18,187 bases of DNA from an uncultured Pseudomonadota bacterium (GTDB lineage: Bacteria > Pseudomonadota > Alphaproteobacteria > RUG11792): contig CACYDS010000064.1 of assembly GCA_902773285.1 (NCBI GenBank), positions 1-18,187 of the forward strand, read 5' to 3'. The translations under genes were made by a program, and so were the position numbers. Below are positions 1 through 7,156 of the stretch, in pieces. Position 1 is the stretch's first letter. Each line of letters opens with the position of its first letter. The notes below the pieces were generated by a model. It saw only the letters and a program-made list of their open reading frames with translations. It did no database searches and was not told the DNA's origin.

Positions 1-48
1 CCTACTGAAGCGCTGTGGAATAAGTGGTATCAGAAAAAGAAAAAATGA
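1..48 (+). CDS. C-terminal end of an unidentified protein (partial)
   Basis: Frame 1 is open from the window edge to a TGA at 46-48 and would encode 15 residues ending WNKWYQKKKK. A lysine-rich tail is common at bacterial protein ends, and the MucR product 340 bases downstream also ends in a lysine run. No family can be recognised from so little sequence. The frame could also be open by chance, since only 16 codons are visible. Confidence 0.3.
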   Translation, partial: PTEALWNKWYQKKKK

Positions 49-88
49 AACCTTAGAAGCGCCAGCAAGTATTTCAGGACACTGGCAT

Positions 89-158
89 TATAATCGGGTG
101 GTGGCTACGAGATTTCCGCGAATGTGAAATTCTGATGCAAGATAGCCCTTAGGTTTTT
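89..158 (+). repeat. Dispersed repeat copy A, possible small structured RNA
   Basis: This stretch resembles the reverse complement of 11631-11700. Both begin with TATAAT followed by a G run, share TTTCC, AATG and an identical 11-mer ATTCTGATGCA (22 of 27 positions match across the core), and end at a T tract. Copy A can fold with GGCTA (103-107) pairing to TAGCC (143-147) around an inner ATTTC/GAAAT stem (112-116/126-130), followed by TTTTT. The similarity is visible by eye, but whether it is a transcribed RNA or a decayed repeat is unknown. Confidence 0.35.
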
Positions 159-208
159 CAAATAGCTTTGCTAAAGCAGGGAGCTCTACTTTTTCGAAAA
201 TATCGTAT

Positions 209-233
209 TTGCAACTACTTTGCGTAGTTGCAA
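209..233. repeat. Perfect 10-bp inverted repeat (hairpin)
   Basis: TTGCAACTAC at 209-218 is exactly complementary to GTAGTTGCAA at 224-233, with a 5-base loop. No T run follows directly on either strand; the nearest on the plus strand begins about 10 bases later. A classical intrinsic terminator is therefore doubtful, and a protein-binding site or RNA stem is equally possible. It lies about 155 bases before the mucR start. Confidence 0.45.
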
Positions 234-320
234 TGTCTACGCTTTTTCATAAATTTTGCTCAATCGATAAGTATATTGGATGGGGTGAAATAAAAATCAC
301 GCATGCAAGTAATTTTTGTG

Positions 321-348
321 TTGCTCTTTTCCAAATATGCAATAATAT
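321..348 (+). promoter_or_regulatory. Candidate promoter for mucR
   Basis: TTGCTC (321-326) and TAATAT (343-348) are spaced by 16 bases and resemble sigma-70 boxes. A better -10-like hexamer, TATAAT at 355-360, lies just downstream but lacks a good -35 at the right distance. The mucR start is then 30 to 40 bases away. Which box is used cannot be decided from sequence. Confidence 0.35.
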
Positions 349-389
349 TCTATATATAATGGTAATTATAAACTGAAACGGAGTTTTAC

Positions 390-839
390 ATGGCAAAAAA
401 GAAAATCGAAGATTCGACAGATCAATTAACGTCTCAAATAGTTATGGATTATACCATGGAGATAGCGACGGCTTACCTAGCAAATAACGAAGTATCACAA
501 AACGAGCTACCTGAATTGTTGAAGAGTATATTCCAATCAGTGGCGACTGTTTTGCAAGATTCGAACAATTTTTGCAATCGTCCGGTGCAAGCGCCAGCTG
601 TTCCGATCGAAGAATCTGTGCATGACAACTATATTGTTTGCTTAGAAGATGGCAAGAAGTTACAGATGCTTAAAAGGCATTTGATGACTGCTTATGGCCT
701 TACAGTAGAGCAGTATAAGGAGAGATGGGGACTTTCAGCTAACTATCCTGTGGTTGCTCCAAGCTATTCTAAGAGGCGTACAGAGATCGCAAAAACAAAC
801 GGATTGGGAAGCGCTAGAAAAAAGAAAAAGGCTGCATAA
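390..839 (+). CDS. MucR/Ros-family transcriptional regulator
   Basis: A 149-residue protein with the MucR core. The zinc-finger-like segment starts YIVCLEDGKKL (about residue 81), is followed by LKRHLMT, and the conserved tail YKERWGLSANYP (109-120), VVAPSYSKRR and NGLG closes the domain. In alphaproteobacteria these proteins are small DNA-binding regulators of envelope, polysaccharide, motility and cell-cycle genes. Of the four Ros zinc ligands, Cys84 and His97 are present. The second Cys is Asp87, as in many MucR proteins, and the second His position is Ala101-Tyr102, so zinc binding is doubtful. The C-terminus is a lysine-rich tail (RKKKKAA). The start ATG has a clear Shine-Dalgarno, ACGGAG at 378-383, six bases upstream. 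The gene is monocistronic, closed by a strong terminator. Family assignment is firm; the regulon is unknown. Confidence 0.93.
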   Translation: MAKKKIEDSTDQLTSQIVMDYTMEIATAYLANNEVSQNELPELLKSIFQSVATVLQDSNNFCNRPVQAPAVPIEESVHDNYIVCLEDGKKLQMLKRHLMTAYGLTVEQYKERWGLSANYPVVAPSYSKRRTEIAKTNGLGSARKKKKAA

Positions 840-855
840 TGAGTTGTGCGCGATT

Positions 856-895
856 TCCCTCGAACACAAAGTCGTTCGAGGGATTATATATTTTT
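856..895 (+). terminator. Rho-independent terminator after mucR
   Basis: A 10-bp perfect stem, TCCCTCGAAC (856-865) with GTTCGAGGGA (874-883), and an 8-base loop is followed by TTATATATTTTT. It begins 17 bases after the mucR stop, as expected for an intrinsic terminator, and separates mucR from the next transcription unit. Confidence 0.85.
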
Positions 896-915
896 AGGAT
901 AGGTTGTATCGAGCG

Positions 916-924
916 TGCTATACT
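916..924 (+). promoter_or_regulatory. Extended -10 promoter for the phzF-like/rluD pair
   Basis: TGCTATACT is an extended -10 element: TG at 916-917, one base, then TATACT, five of six to consensus. No convincing -35 is seen, which extended -10 promoters tolerate. A start near 931 would give a leader of about 25 bases before the GTG at 957. Confidence 0.45.
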
Positions 925-956
925 TGGATGACGTGTAGTAATTTTGTTATCCTAAC

Positions 957-1736
957 GTGTTTTTAGTTGATGCCTTTACTAATATCCCTTTTAAAGGCAA
1001 TCCAGCTGGAGTTTGCGTTGTTGATGAATATCCAAGCATTGACGCAATGCAACGTATCGCTTCTTATTATGGCTGGTCAGAGATAGCCTTTGTGAAAAAG
1101 CTTGGGGAAAATAATTTTTATATACGGTGGTTTTCGCCCAATGATGAGGCTCCGATTTGTGGACACGCGACCATGGCTGCTTCACACATCTTGTTTTCGA
1201 AAAACATTGTTGAGGGAAATATAATAAATTACCAATTTAATAGCGGCTCTCTTAACGCGGAGTTGAGGGATGGATTTATATCCATGAATTTTCCAGCAAA
1301 ACCTGTGCAAAAATGTGTAAATTTTCCATTTTCTGTGAGCAAAGTTATCGGAATCAAATCATATAAAGAAGTCGTAAAAGATGACCTAATTTACGTTATT
1401 GTGTTGAATTCCAAAGAAGATATTTTTAATATTGCTCCCAATTTCGATGAGATTAGGAAAGTTAATTGTAGAGCGATTGCTGTGACAGCTCCTGGTGATG
1501 AAAATTTCGATATGTATTCCAGATATTTTATGCCAAGAGTTGGCGTTAATGAAGACCCTGTTTGCGGTTCAATGCATTGTAGACTAGCTTGCTATTGGCA
1601 TTCGGTTACTGGAAAAACTGTATTTCGGGCGTTTCAAGCCTCAAAACGCACAGGGGCATTAACTGTGGAATATGTTGGCGATAGAGTAAGGCTTTCTGGG
1701 GAAGCATATATAGTTTGTGAGTTTGATATACATTGA
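957..1736 (+). CDS. PhzF-family isomerase/epimerase-like protein
   Basis: A 259-residue protein matching the PhzF/DapF-like two-lobe fold. VDAFTNIPFKGNPAGVCVV is near the N-terminus, followed by the SEIAF segment with the presumed catalytic acid Glu42. FSPNDEAPICGHATMAA spans about 59-75 in the first lobe, and the mirrored motif EDPVCGSMHC is at about 199-208. The C-terminal ending (LSGEAYIVCEF) is also typical. Relatives isomerise small substrates such as phenazine precursors, but for most chromosomal copies the substrate is unknown, and no phenazine genes are nearby. The start is GTG at 957: an in-frame TAA lies at 939-941 with no ATG between. The protein is a few residues shorter at the N-terminus than usual, and no clear Shine-Dalgarno is seen. 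The stop overlaps the rluD start by 3 bases, implying translational coupling. Confidence 0.88.
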   Translation: MFLVDAFTNIPFKGNPAGVCVVDEYPSIDAMQRIASYYGWSEIAFVKKLGENNFYIRWFSPNDEAPICGHATMAASHILFSKNIVEGNIINYQFNSGSLNAELRDGFISMNFPAKPVQKCVNFPFSVSKVIGIKSYKEVVKDDLIYVIVLNSKEDIFNIAPNFDEIRKVNCRAIAVTAPGDENFDMYSRYFMPRVGVNEDPVCGSMHCRLACYWHSVTGKTVFRAFQASKRTGALTVEYVGDRVRLSGEAYIVCEFDIH

Positions 1737-2713
1737 AAATAGAAATTAAGGATTCTGACATTGGGAAAAGAATAGATGTTGCGATTTCTGAACTATTTCC
1801 TGAGCTTTCCAGAACAAGGGTACAGAAACTTATAAAGGAGCGAAAGGTCATATGTAACAATGAGCTAGTTGTAGATGCTGCAAAAAAAGTTATCGCTCCA
1901 GCCATAATAGAAATTGATGATTATGAAGTAGAGTGTGATTATGAAATCATTCCAGAAAAAATCGATCTAAATATTGTCTATGAGGACGATTTCATAATAG
2001 TCATAAATAAATCAGCTGGGATGGTGTGTCATCCAGCTCCCGGGCATAAATCTGGGACTTTAGTTAATGCAATCGCTTATCGCTACCACGACCAGTTGTC
2101 AAACATAGGAGGGGCTATGCGGCCGGGAATAGTTCATAGGCTTGACAAAGATACTTCTGGTCTTATGCTGATTGCAAAAACAAATGAAGCTCATGTAGCT
2201 TTCGCTAATTTATTTGCAAATGAAAAAGGTAATTTAATACGGCGCAAGTATGTCTGTTTTGTCTTTGGAATACCTTCGCCGAGAAGCGGAACAGTCGAAA
2301 CTTTTATTACACGGCATCCAAGAAATCGACAAATGTTTATAACGCATAATAGCGTCGGCAAAAAAGCAATCACTCTTTATGAGGCAGAAAAGTCAATGTA
2401 TTGTACGTCTACAAAAGCTATTTCTAAAGTGAATTGCGAATTGTTGACCGGGAGAACACACCAAATACGTGTGCATATGAAACATATTGGATCTAATGTG
2501 ATCGGCGATCAAATGTATGGGAAACTTAAAATAGAGCATACATATCCAGAAATTGTGCGCAATTTTTCACGCCAGGCCCTACACTCCCATATATTGGAAT
2601 TTAGGCATCCATTTACACAGGAGTGGCTAAGCTTTGAAGCTAGTTTGCCAGAAGATATGCAAAAATTGGAGCAATTGATGAACTGCCCGGAGAAAACGCC
2701 GCTGCAATGTTAA
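1733..2713 (+). CDS. rluD: Ribosomal large-subunit pseudouridine synthase, RluD type
   Basis: A 326-residue enzyme that isomerises uridine to pseudouridine in 23S rRNA; in E. coli, RluD acts on helix 69. Residues about 10-55 form an S4 RNA-binding domain (GKRIDVAISELFPELSRTRV). The catalytic domain carries the RluA-family signature HRLDKDTSG at 135-143, with catalytic Asp138, matching Asp139 of E. coli RluD. A later conserved block is LLTGRTHQIRVHM, and RQALHSHILEFRHP lies near the end. Length and domain order fit RluD. The start is TTG at 1733, inside the last codons of the PhzF-like gene, so translation probably depends on coupling. The next gene is convergent. RluD versus another S4-containing RluA paralogue cannot be fully separated by eye. 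Confidence 0.92.
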   Translation: MKIEIKDSDIGKRIDVAISELFPELSRTRVQKLIKERKVICNNELVVDAAKKVIAPAIIEIDDYEVECDYEIIPEKIDLNIVYEDDFIIVINKSAGMVCHPAPGHKSGTLVNAIAYRYHDQLSNIGGAMRPGIVHRLDKDTSGLMLIAKTNEAHVAFANLFANEKGNLIRRKYVCFVFGIPSPRSGTVETFITRHPRNRQMFITHNSVGKKAITLYEAEKSMYCTSTKAISKVNCELLTGRTHQIRVHMKHIGSNVIGDQMYGKLKIEHTYPEIVRNFSRQALHSHILEFRHPFTQEWLSFEASLPEDMQKLEQLMNCPEKTPLQC

Positions 2714-2760
2714 ATCCCATTTGCGCCTCTGATTGAGATATGGCTCAGCTTCTTGCGGGT

Positions 2761-2817
2761 AATCTGTTAAATGCAAGGTAATTATTTGGTAGCTCTAAAA
2801 ACATTTAGAATCAGATT
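2761..2817. repeat. Imperfect inverted repeat between convergent rluD and vgrG
   Basis: AATCTGTTAAATG at 2761-2773 is nearly complementary to CATTTA (2802-2807) plus CAGATT (2812-2817), with a small bulge, and a 28-base loop between. The right arm overlaps the vgrG stop. It might act as a weak bidirectional terminator, but there is no adjacent T tract. Nothing else is recognisable in 2714-2815. Confidence 0.25.
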
Positions 2818-4924
2818 AGTTCAATTTTACCATAGCTCCCTGGATTGCCACACCTCCTGTTCCCTGAAGTTGTAGCATCGATGCAGATTTTACAGTAGCA
2901 ACCGCGCTCGCGGAAATGTTCAAAGTTGCTTTTGCGCTAATATTGATAGCAATCCCATCAATTTGAGCACTAGTTTTTGAATTACATTTAAAACTCAAAG
3001 CAATCAATTCTAATGTACTTTTTGCATTTGCGGAGAGTTTGGCGCAATCAATTTTCAAATCACTCGATGCCTTTAGACCTATCTTATTACCTGAACTCAA
3101 TGTCATATTTTTCCCAGATTTTACGCAGAGCTCACCATCTGTTTCTATACTGATGTCTTTTGTAGCTTTTATAGAAATTTCGCCGGTCACATCAATTTCC
3201 AAATTTCCCTTGGATAAGGTAATGGTTTGATTCCCATCCTTCAAGGTAATTGCTTGATTCCCCTTATCAAGAATAACTACATAATCTCCTTCATTTAGTG
3301 TTACGCTATTTTTTCCTTTTTTTATCGTCAATAAATTTTCGGTGGGAGCTTTTTGCGATTCTAAAACGGTTTTTTTGGAACCTTCTATCAACACTTCCTG
3401 CATATTATTTTCAATTACTAAATTCATATCTTTCTGTGCGTGCACAAAAATTTCTTCTTCATCCTTTTTGTCGTTAAAACTCAGTTCATTAAAGCCGTTC
3501 TTAGTCTGCAATGAATTTGTGCGAAATGACGAGATTGCTTTGTTATCCTTAGCGTATCCAATTGCTTTATTTATTCCATTGTACAGGCATCCAACTATTA
3601 TAGGTTGGTCTGGATCTCCATTAATAAATTGAACCAAAACTTCCATGCCAACGCGCGGGACTATCAGAGAACCAAAATTATTACCAGCCCAAATTTGCGC
3701 AGTTCGTATCCAGCACGAACTGTTTTCATTTTGTTGAGTTCGAGAATCCCAGTGAAATTTCACTTTGATTCTAGCATTGCTATCACAAAACACTTCCTCA
3801 TCAGACGTTCCATTTACTAGCGCTGTTTGGCATCCGAAAATTCTGTTCTTAAAGTGAGTTTGCGCTGGTCTAAATGGGATATTGCTTGGGATAGCAACGA
3901 ATGAATTATAGTAAATCGGAGTGTCAGTCATATCTGGAAGCTGATTGATATAGTGCTTTACTGATATTGTTAAAAATTCTCCATTGTGTTTTTCTGTATT
4001 TGATCCCGAGATTGAGAATATAGAGCCGGCGTAAATTTCCGGACAATATGAGTTCCCAACAAGTTTTTTGGTAAGGCTATTTTCTTCCTCAAACATGATT
4101 TTTGTTATATCATTTCCTGTGTTTTTTTCACTAAATAGCGGATCGTATATTTCTTTTTCGCCAAGTTTTGTTTTGTCTCGAGTGTCAAAATACGCACCAG
4201 AAATAACCTCAGATTTTTCGTCACAGTAGGAATATGCCTCAACTTTTTTTGTACCTATAGAGTTTGAAAATGAAACGTTATAAACAGAATCAGGTGTAAT
4301 GGTTGCGTTTGTTGAATATTTCCGAACTTTTAACTCAGTCTTGATTCTTTTGCATGCTGCGCTAGTATCTGATACTTGAAGAACATCCATGTTATTTTTA
4401 TGATCAAAACAATAGAATATCCCTTCCTCTTCCATCAGGCGAGATACGAAATGAAAATCACTTTCTCCATACTGTACACAGAACGTACGTCTAGCCCTTG
4501 TCTGATTGCTCAAGCTCATCTGCGTATTTATAATATTGTTCTCTTTCAAAATGCTACTGATTATATCAGGGGCAGTTTGTTCCTGAAATGCCCTATACTT
4601 TTTTGTATATTGCATGCGAGCTAGGGTTGGCGCTAGTCTGATGTGTAGAATATTGCCATTGTTTACTTTATCAGTGCTCACGACATTTTCGAACGTTGCT
4701 TGCTCAATTATGCCGGAAAAATAGCGTAAGTTTTGTTTGTCTATTTCTATGGCTAGGGTTGATGCAGTATTCAAGAGTTTTTCTGTGTCAATTTGTTCCT
4801 GTGTTTGGAGGTATACATCGGCGCGAAAGAGATTCGACATTTGTTCATCTATTTCAGCCCTAATAACAACGGCGTCGGAAATTAACGCATTATGCATATA
4901 CACCATGTATCTATCTTCGCTCAT
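2816..4924 (-). CDS. vgrG: Type VI secretion system tip/spike protein VgrG (TssI)
   Basis: A 702-residue protein with VgrG architecture. A gp27-like hub comes first (about 1-350, containing FHFVSRLMEEEGIFYCF). A gp5-type OB-fold follows: IKVKFHWDS (386-394), SSCWIRTAQIWAGNNFGS and PRVGMEVLVQFINGDPDQP with IIVGCLYNG. Next is the junction NGFNELSFNDKKDEEEIFVHAQKD and a beta-helix spike to the end. Residues 537-580 form nine-residue repeats of the type GNQAITLKD. The protein ends QGAMVKLN, a usual plain terminus that would accept a PAAR cap, so no effector domain is fused. VgrG trimers tip the T6SS tube and deliver effectors. No other T6SS gene, PAAR protein, effector or immunity gene is in the window, so this is an orphan copy. 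The ATG at 4924 has no strong Shine-Dalgarno. Confidence 0.95.
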   Translation of the reverse strand: MSEDRYMVYMHNALISDAVVIRAEIDEQMSNLFRADVYLQTQEQIDTEKLLNTASTLAIEIDKQNLRYFSGIIEQATFENVVSTDKVNNGNILHIRLAPTLARMQYTKKYRAFQEQTAPDIISSILKENNIINTQMSLSNQTRARRTFCVQYGESDFHFVSRLMEEEGIFYCFDHKNNMDVLQVSDTSAACKRIKTELKVRKYSTNATITPDSVYNVSFSNSIGTKKVEAYSYCDEKSEVISGAYFDTRDKTKLGEKEIYDPLFSEKNTGNDITKIMFEEENSLTKKLVGNSYCPEIYAGSIFSISGSNTEKHNGEFLTISVKHYINQLPDMTDTPIYYNSFVAIPSNIPFRPAQTHFKNRIFGCQTALVNGTSDEEVFCDSNARIKVKFHWDSRTQQNENSSCWIRTAQIWAGNNFGSLIVPRVGMEVLVQFINGDPDQPIIVGCLYNGINKAIGYAKDNKAISSFRTNSLQTKNGFNELSFNDKKDEEEIFVHAQKDMNLVIENNMQEVLIEGSKKTVLESQKAPTENLLTIKKGKNSVTLNEGDYVVILDKGNQAITLKDGNQTITLSKGNLEIDVTGEISIKATKDISIETDGELCVKSGKNMTLSSGNKIGLKASSDLKIDCAKLSANAKSTLELIALSFKCNSKTSAQIDGIAINISAKATLNISASAVATVKSASMLQLQGTGGVAIQGAMVKLN

Positions 4925-4995
4925 TCATAAGGTAACTTTATTGCCTTGATATCTGTATCTTATCCCTATATTGCCTTAATTTTCACTATCTTAAT

Positions 4996-5025
4996 TTGCT
5001 CAGCAATTTCTAATTGCAATAAAAA
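4996..5025 (+). promoter_or_regulatory. Weak candidate promoter for ppiD
   Basis: TTGCTC (4996-5001) and TAAAAA (5020-5025), 18 bases apart, lie in the 169-base divergent gap between vgrG and ppiD. A ribosome-binding-like TTGAGG at 5028-5033 follows, but it faces an ATG at 5045 in a different frame from ppiD. The match is modest. Confidence 0.25.
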
Positions 5026-5093
5026 TATTGAGGTTAAAGCAATTATGGATTACCCTAAAGAGGATAAAGTTTTTATCTCTTCTATGATTATTT

Positions 5094-7043
5094 ATGGTTT
5101 TAAAGAGTTTCAGAGATGCCTCACACAGTCTGGTCATAAAAATATTGTTCACGGCGATAATACTAAGCTTTTGCCTTTGGGGGGTAGGAGATATAATAAG
5201 GAATTACTCTGCATCAAGAACAGTCGCAAAAATAGACAAAACTCGCATTACGGCAGATCAGTTTTTACGAGAATATTCCCAGGAGAAACAAAGAATTAGA
5301 AATTTGGGGGCTAAGCCGCTGACAGATGCAGAGATGGAAAGAATAGATATAAAGGGTATGGTTTTAGATAAAATCATCAACACTGCGGTAGTAGAGCGTT
5401 CTTATGAAAAATTTGGAATAATTGTTCCTAAACAAAGTTTGGTTTCTCTAGTTCATGCCATGCCTGATTTCCAGCGCAACGGAGGCTTTGATAGCAAAAT
5501 ATATGAAATGGCACTTCGTCATTCTGGAATGAGCGAACGCGGGTTTTTGATGAGATTGCGTGATGGCATTGCTCACACGCAGTTATTTCATCCGGTAATT
5601 GCTGGATATAAAGTTCCTGCAATGATAAAGGACGTGATTGCCAAAAGTTTTGAGGCTATGCAGACCATCATCGTCGCAACAGTAGACTTGAATAAGCAAA
5701 AACTTAAATCAAAATTTTCTGACGATGAGCTACTGCAATACTATGAAGACAACAAGGATAAATACAAAATTCCCGAAACAAGAGATGTATCTATTCTCAT
5801 GATCGACTACAGTGCTCTTTTGGACGATATGCCCGTCGATGAGCAAGAAGTCGAGAGAATATACGAGGCTAATAAGGATTTATATATACAGATTGAATCA
5901 CGTCGATTTGAGCGCTTTGAGTTTGACGATGAACAATCTGCTAATAAAGGGTGGAGACTTGTAAATAGAGGCGTCGCAACGAAAGAAATTATAAAAAGCC
6001 TTTCGCCGATAGTGAATTCGATTGAAAACGCACACAAGAATGATTTTCCTGAAGGTATTGGCAAAATTTTATTCGGGTTGAAGGAAGGGAAGACTTCCGA
6101 TGTTCTAAAAATTGGCAATAAGTTTTATATATACAAATTGAATAAAATCAATCGACCTAAACAAAAAACAAAGAACGAAATAATGGGTGAAATTCGTGCC
6201 GAACTTCAAAATGAAAAATTGAATTCACCTGAATTTTACGCAAAAATCAAAAAAATAAGAAACCAGATTGACGATGGCTTTGGCGCCGGAAAAACTATTG
6301 ATAAGATTTCAAAAGAAACCGGAATGAAGATAGCAACTCTTAATGGAATAAGCAAAGACAAAGCGCAGCAAATGGCAAAATTAATTCCTGATGATGACAC
6401 TAGAACAGAAATAGTGAATGCTATTTTTGAAACAGATGAAGGGCAATCTAGCGCAACCATAGATTCTAAGGAAACAGACATGATGGCGTATGTTGTTGTC
6501 GTGAATAAGGTTGTGAAAGCAAAGTTTCCAGATTATCAATCCGTCAAGTTCGCTGTTTTGCATGACTACACTATGAAAAAGACTGAGAAAACTTTACAAA
6601 AAGATTTATCAGAGATTGCATCCCAAGGGGAAAAGGCGGTTTCTGCTTTGATCGCTAAATATGCTACAAGCGAGTTCAGGTTTAGAAAAAGAGATCTTTT
6701 GGCAAATACTAACGGAATGACAGCGGATGTGAAGAAGCTGTTAAAATTGATACCGAATCGCGATGCCATAATGAATATAATAATGGGTTTGCGAGCAGGA
6801 GAGGTAACTTTCCATAAGCTGAGTAGCGAAAAGTATATGGCGATAGGGATCAAAAATATTGCTAAGTTGCAAGCGCCAGAGCCGCAATTTCATGATCTAA
6901 TATCTCGCTATGTAGATAAATCCGCTGAATCTGAGGTCGTTGGCATTGCAATAGATGCTTTCAAAAAAACATCCAATATCAAAATAGACAATAAGCTTGT
7001 AAAGGAAATCACCAAAAACAGTGATGAACAAGGCGCTGATTGA
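5094..7043 (+). CDS. PpiD/SurA-N-type membrane-anchored periplasmic foldase
   Basis: A 649-residue protein starting with a short cytoplasmic segment (MVLKSFRDASHSLV) and one membrane helix (about 13-33, ending LWGVGD), then a large periplasmic part. This N-terminus is the hallmark of PpiD. ITADQFLREY and the following helices (about 50-190) match the SurA N-terminal chaperone domain. A weak parvulin-like domain lies around 225-355; FPEGIGKILFGLKEGKTSDVLKIGNKFYIYKL matches its end, but the middle is degraded, so isomerase activity is uncertain. The rest is helical and charged. PpiD proteins sit beside the Sec translocon and assist newly exported proteins. The ATG at 5094 is chosen because homology begins there; no Shine-Dalgarno is visible. 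The gene is divergent from vgrG and followed by a hairpin. Confidence 0.82.
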   Translation: MVLKSFRDASHSLVIKILFTAIILSFCLWGVGDIIRNYSASRTVAKIDKTRITADQFLREYSQEKQRIRNLGAKPLTDAEMERIDIKGMVLDKIINTAVVERSYEKFGIIVPKQSLVSLVHAMPDFQRNGGFDSKIYEMALRHSGMSERGFLMRLRDGIAHTQLFHPVIAGYKVPAMIKDVIAKSFEAMQTIIVATVDLNKQKLKSKFSDDELLQYYEDNKDKYKIPETRDVSILMIDYSALLDDMPVDEQEVERIYEANKDLYIQIESRRFERFEFDDEQSANKGWRLVNRGVATKEIIKSLSPIVNSIENAHKNDFPEGIGKILFGLKEGKTSDVLKIGNKFYIYKLNKINRPKQKTKNEIMGEIRAELQNEKLNSPEFYAKIKKIRNQIDDGFGAGKTIDKISKETGMKIATLNGISKDKAQQMAKLIPDDDTRTEIVNAIFETDEGQSSATIDSKETDMMAYVVVVNKVVKAKFPDYQSVKFAVLHDYTMKKTEKTLQKDLSEIASQGEKAVSALIAKYATSEFRFRKRDLLANTNGMTADVKKLLKLIPNRDAIMNIIMGLRAGEVTFHKLSSEKYMAIGIKNIAKLQAPEPQFHDLISRYVDKSAESEVVGIAIDAFKKTSNIKIDNKLVKEITKNSDEQGAD

Positions 7044-7049
7044 TTTGAT

Positions 7050-7083
7050 ATTAGATATGAGCTAATGTTGACTCATATCTAGT
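7050..7083. terminator. Hairpin just after ppiD, possible terminator
   Basis: TAGATATGAG (7052-7061) pairs perfectly with CTCATATCTA (7072-7081) around a 10-base loop; the stem extends by an A-T and a wobble pair to 7050/7083. It begins seven bases after the ppiD stop, the right place for a terminator, but it is AT-rich and lacks a T tract. It could instead protect the 3' end of the transcript. Confidence 0.45.
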
Positions 7084-7108
7084 TGCCGATCCCCGAAATT
7101 TATACGGC

Positions 7109-7138
7109 TTGTTTAAATGAAGTAAGTTGATATAGAAT
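7109..7138 (+). promoter_or_regulatory. Candidate promoter for the DivL-like gene
   Basis: TTGTTT (7109-7114) with TATAGA (7131-7136, 16-base spacer) or TAGAAT (7133-7138, 18-base spacer) precedes the gene start by about 20 bases. I found no CtrA-like TTAA-N7-TTAA site here. Confidence 0.35.
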
Positions 7139-7156
7139 GACTAGCGTGGAACTGAT

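Noticed and set aside
3039..3820. Plus-strand open frames opposite vgrG
   Set aside because: They lie entirely inside vgrG, have no ribosome site or family resemblance, and are explained as antisense shadows.
4976..4994. Two TTAA half-sites upstream of ppiD resembling a CtrA box
   Set aside because: The spacing is 11 bases instead of the 7 expected for CtrA, and TTAA is common in AT-rich DNA.
4946..5299. 117-codon open frame with a hydrophobic N-terminus in the vgrG-ppiD gap
   Set aside because: It starts at a TTG and overlaps ppiD by more than 200 bases in another frame. Its second half is a shadow of well-supported ppiD sequence, and its first half has no recognisable family.
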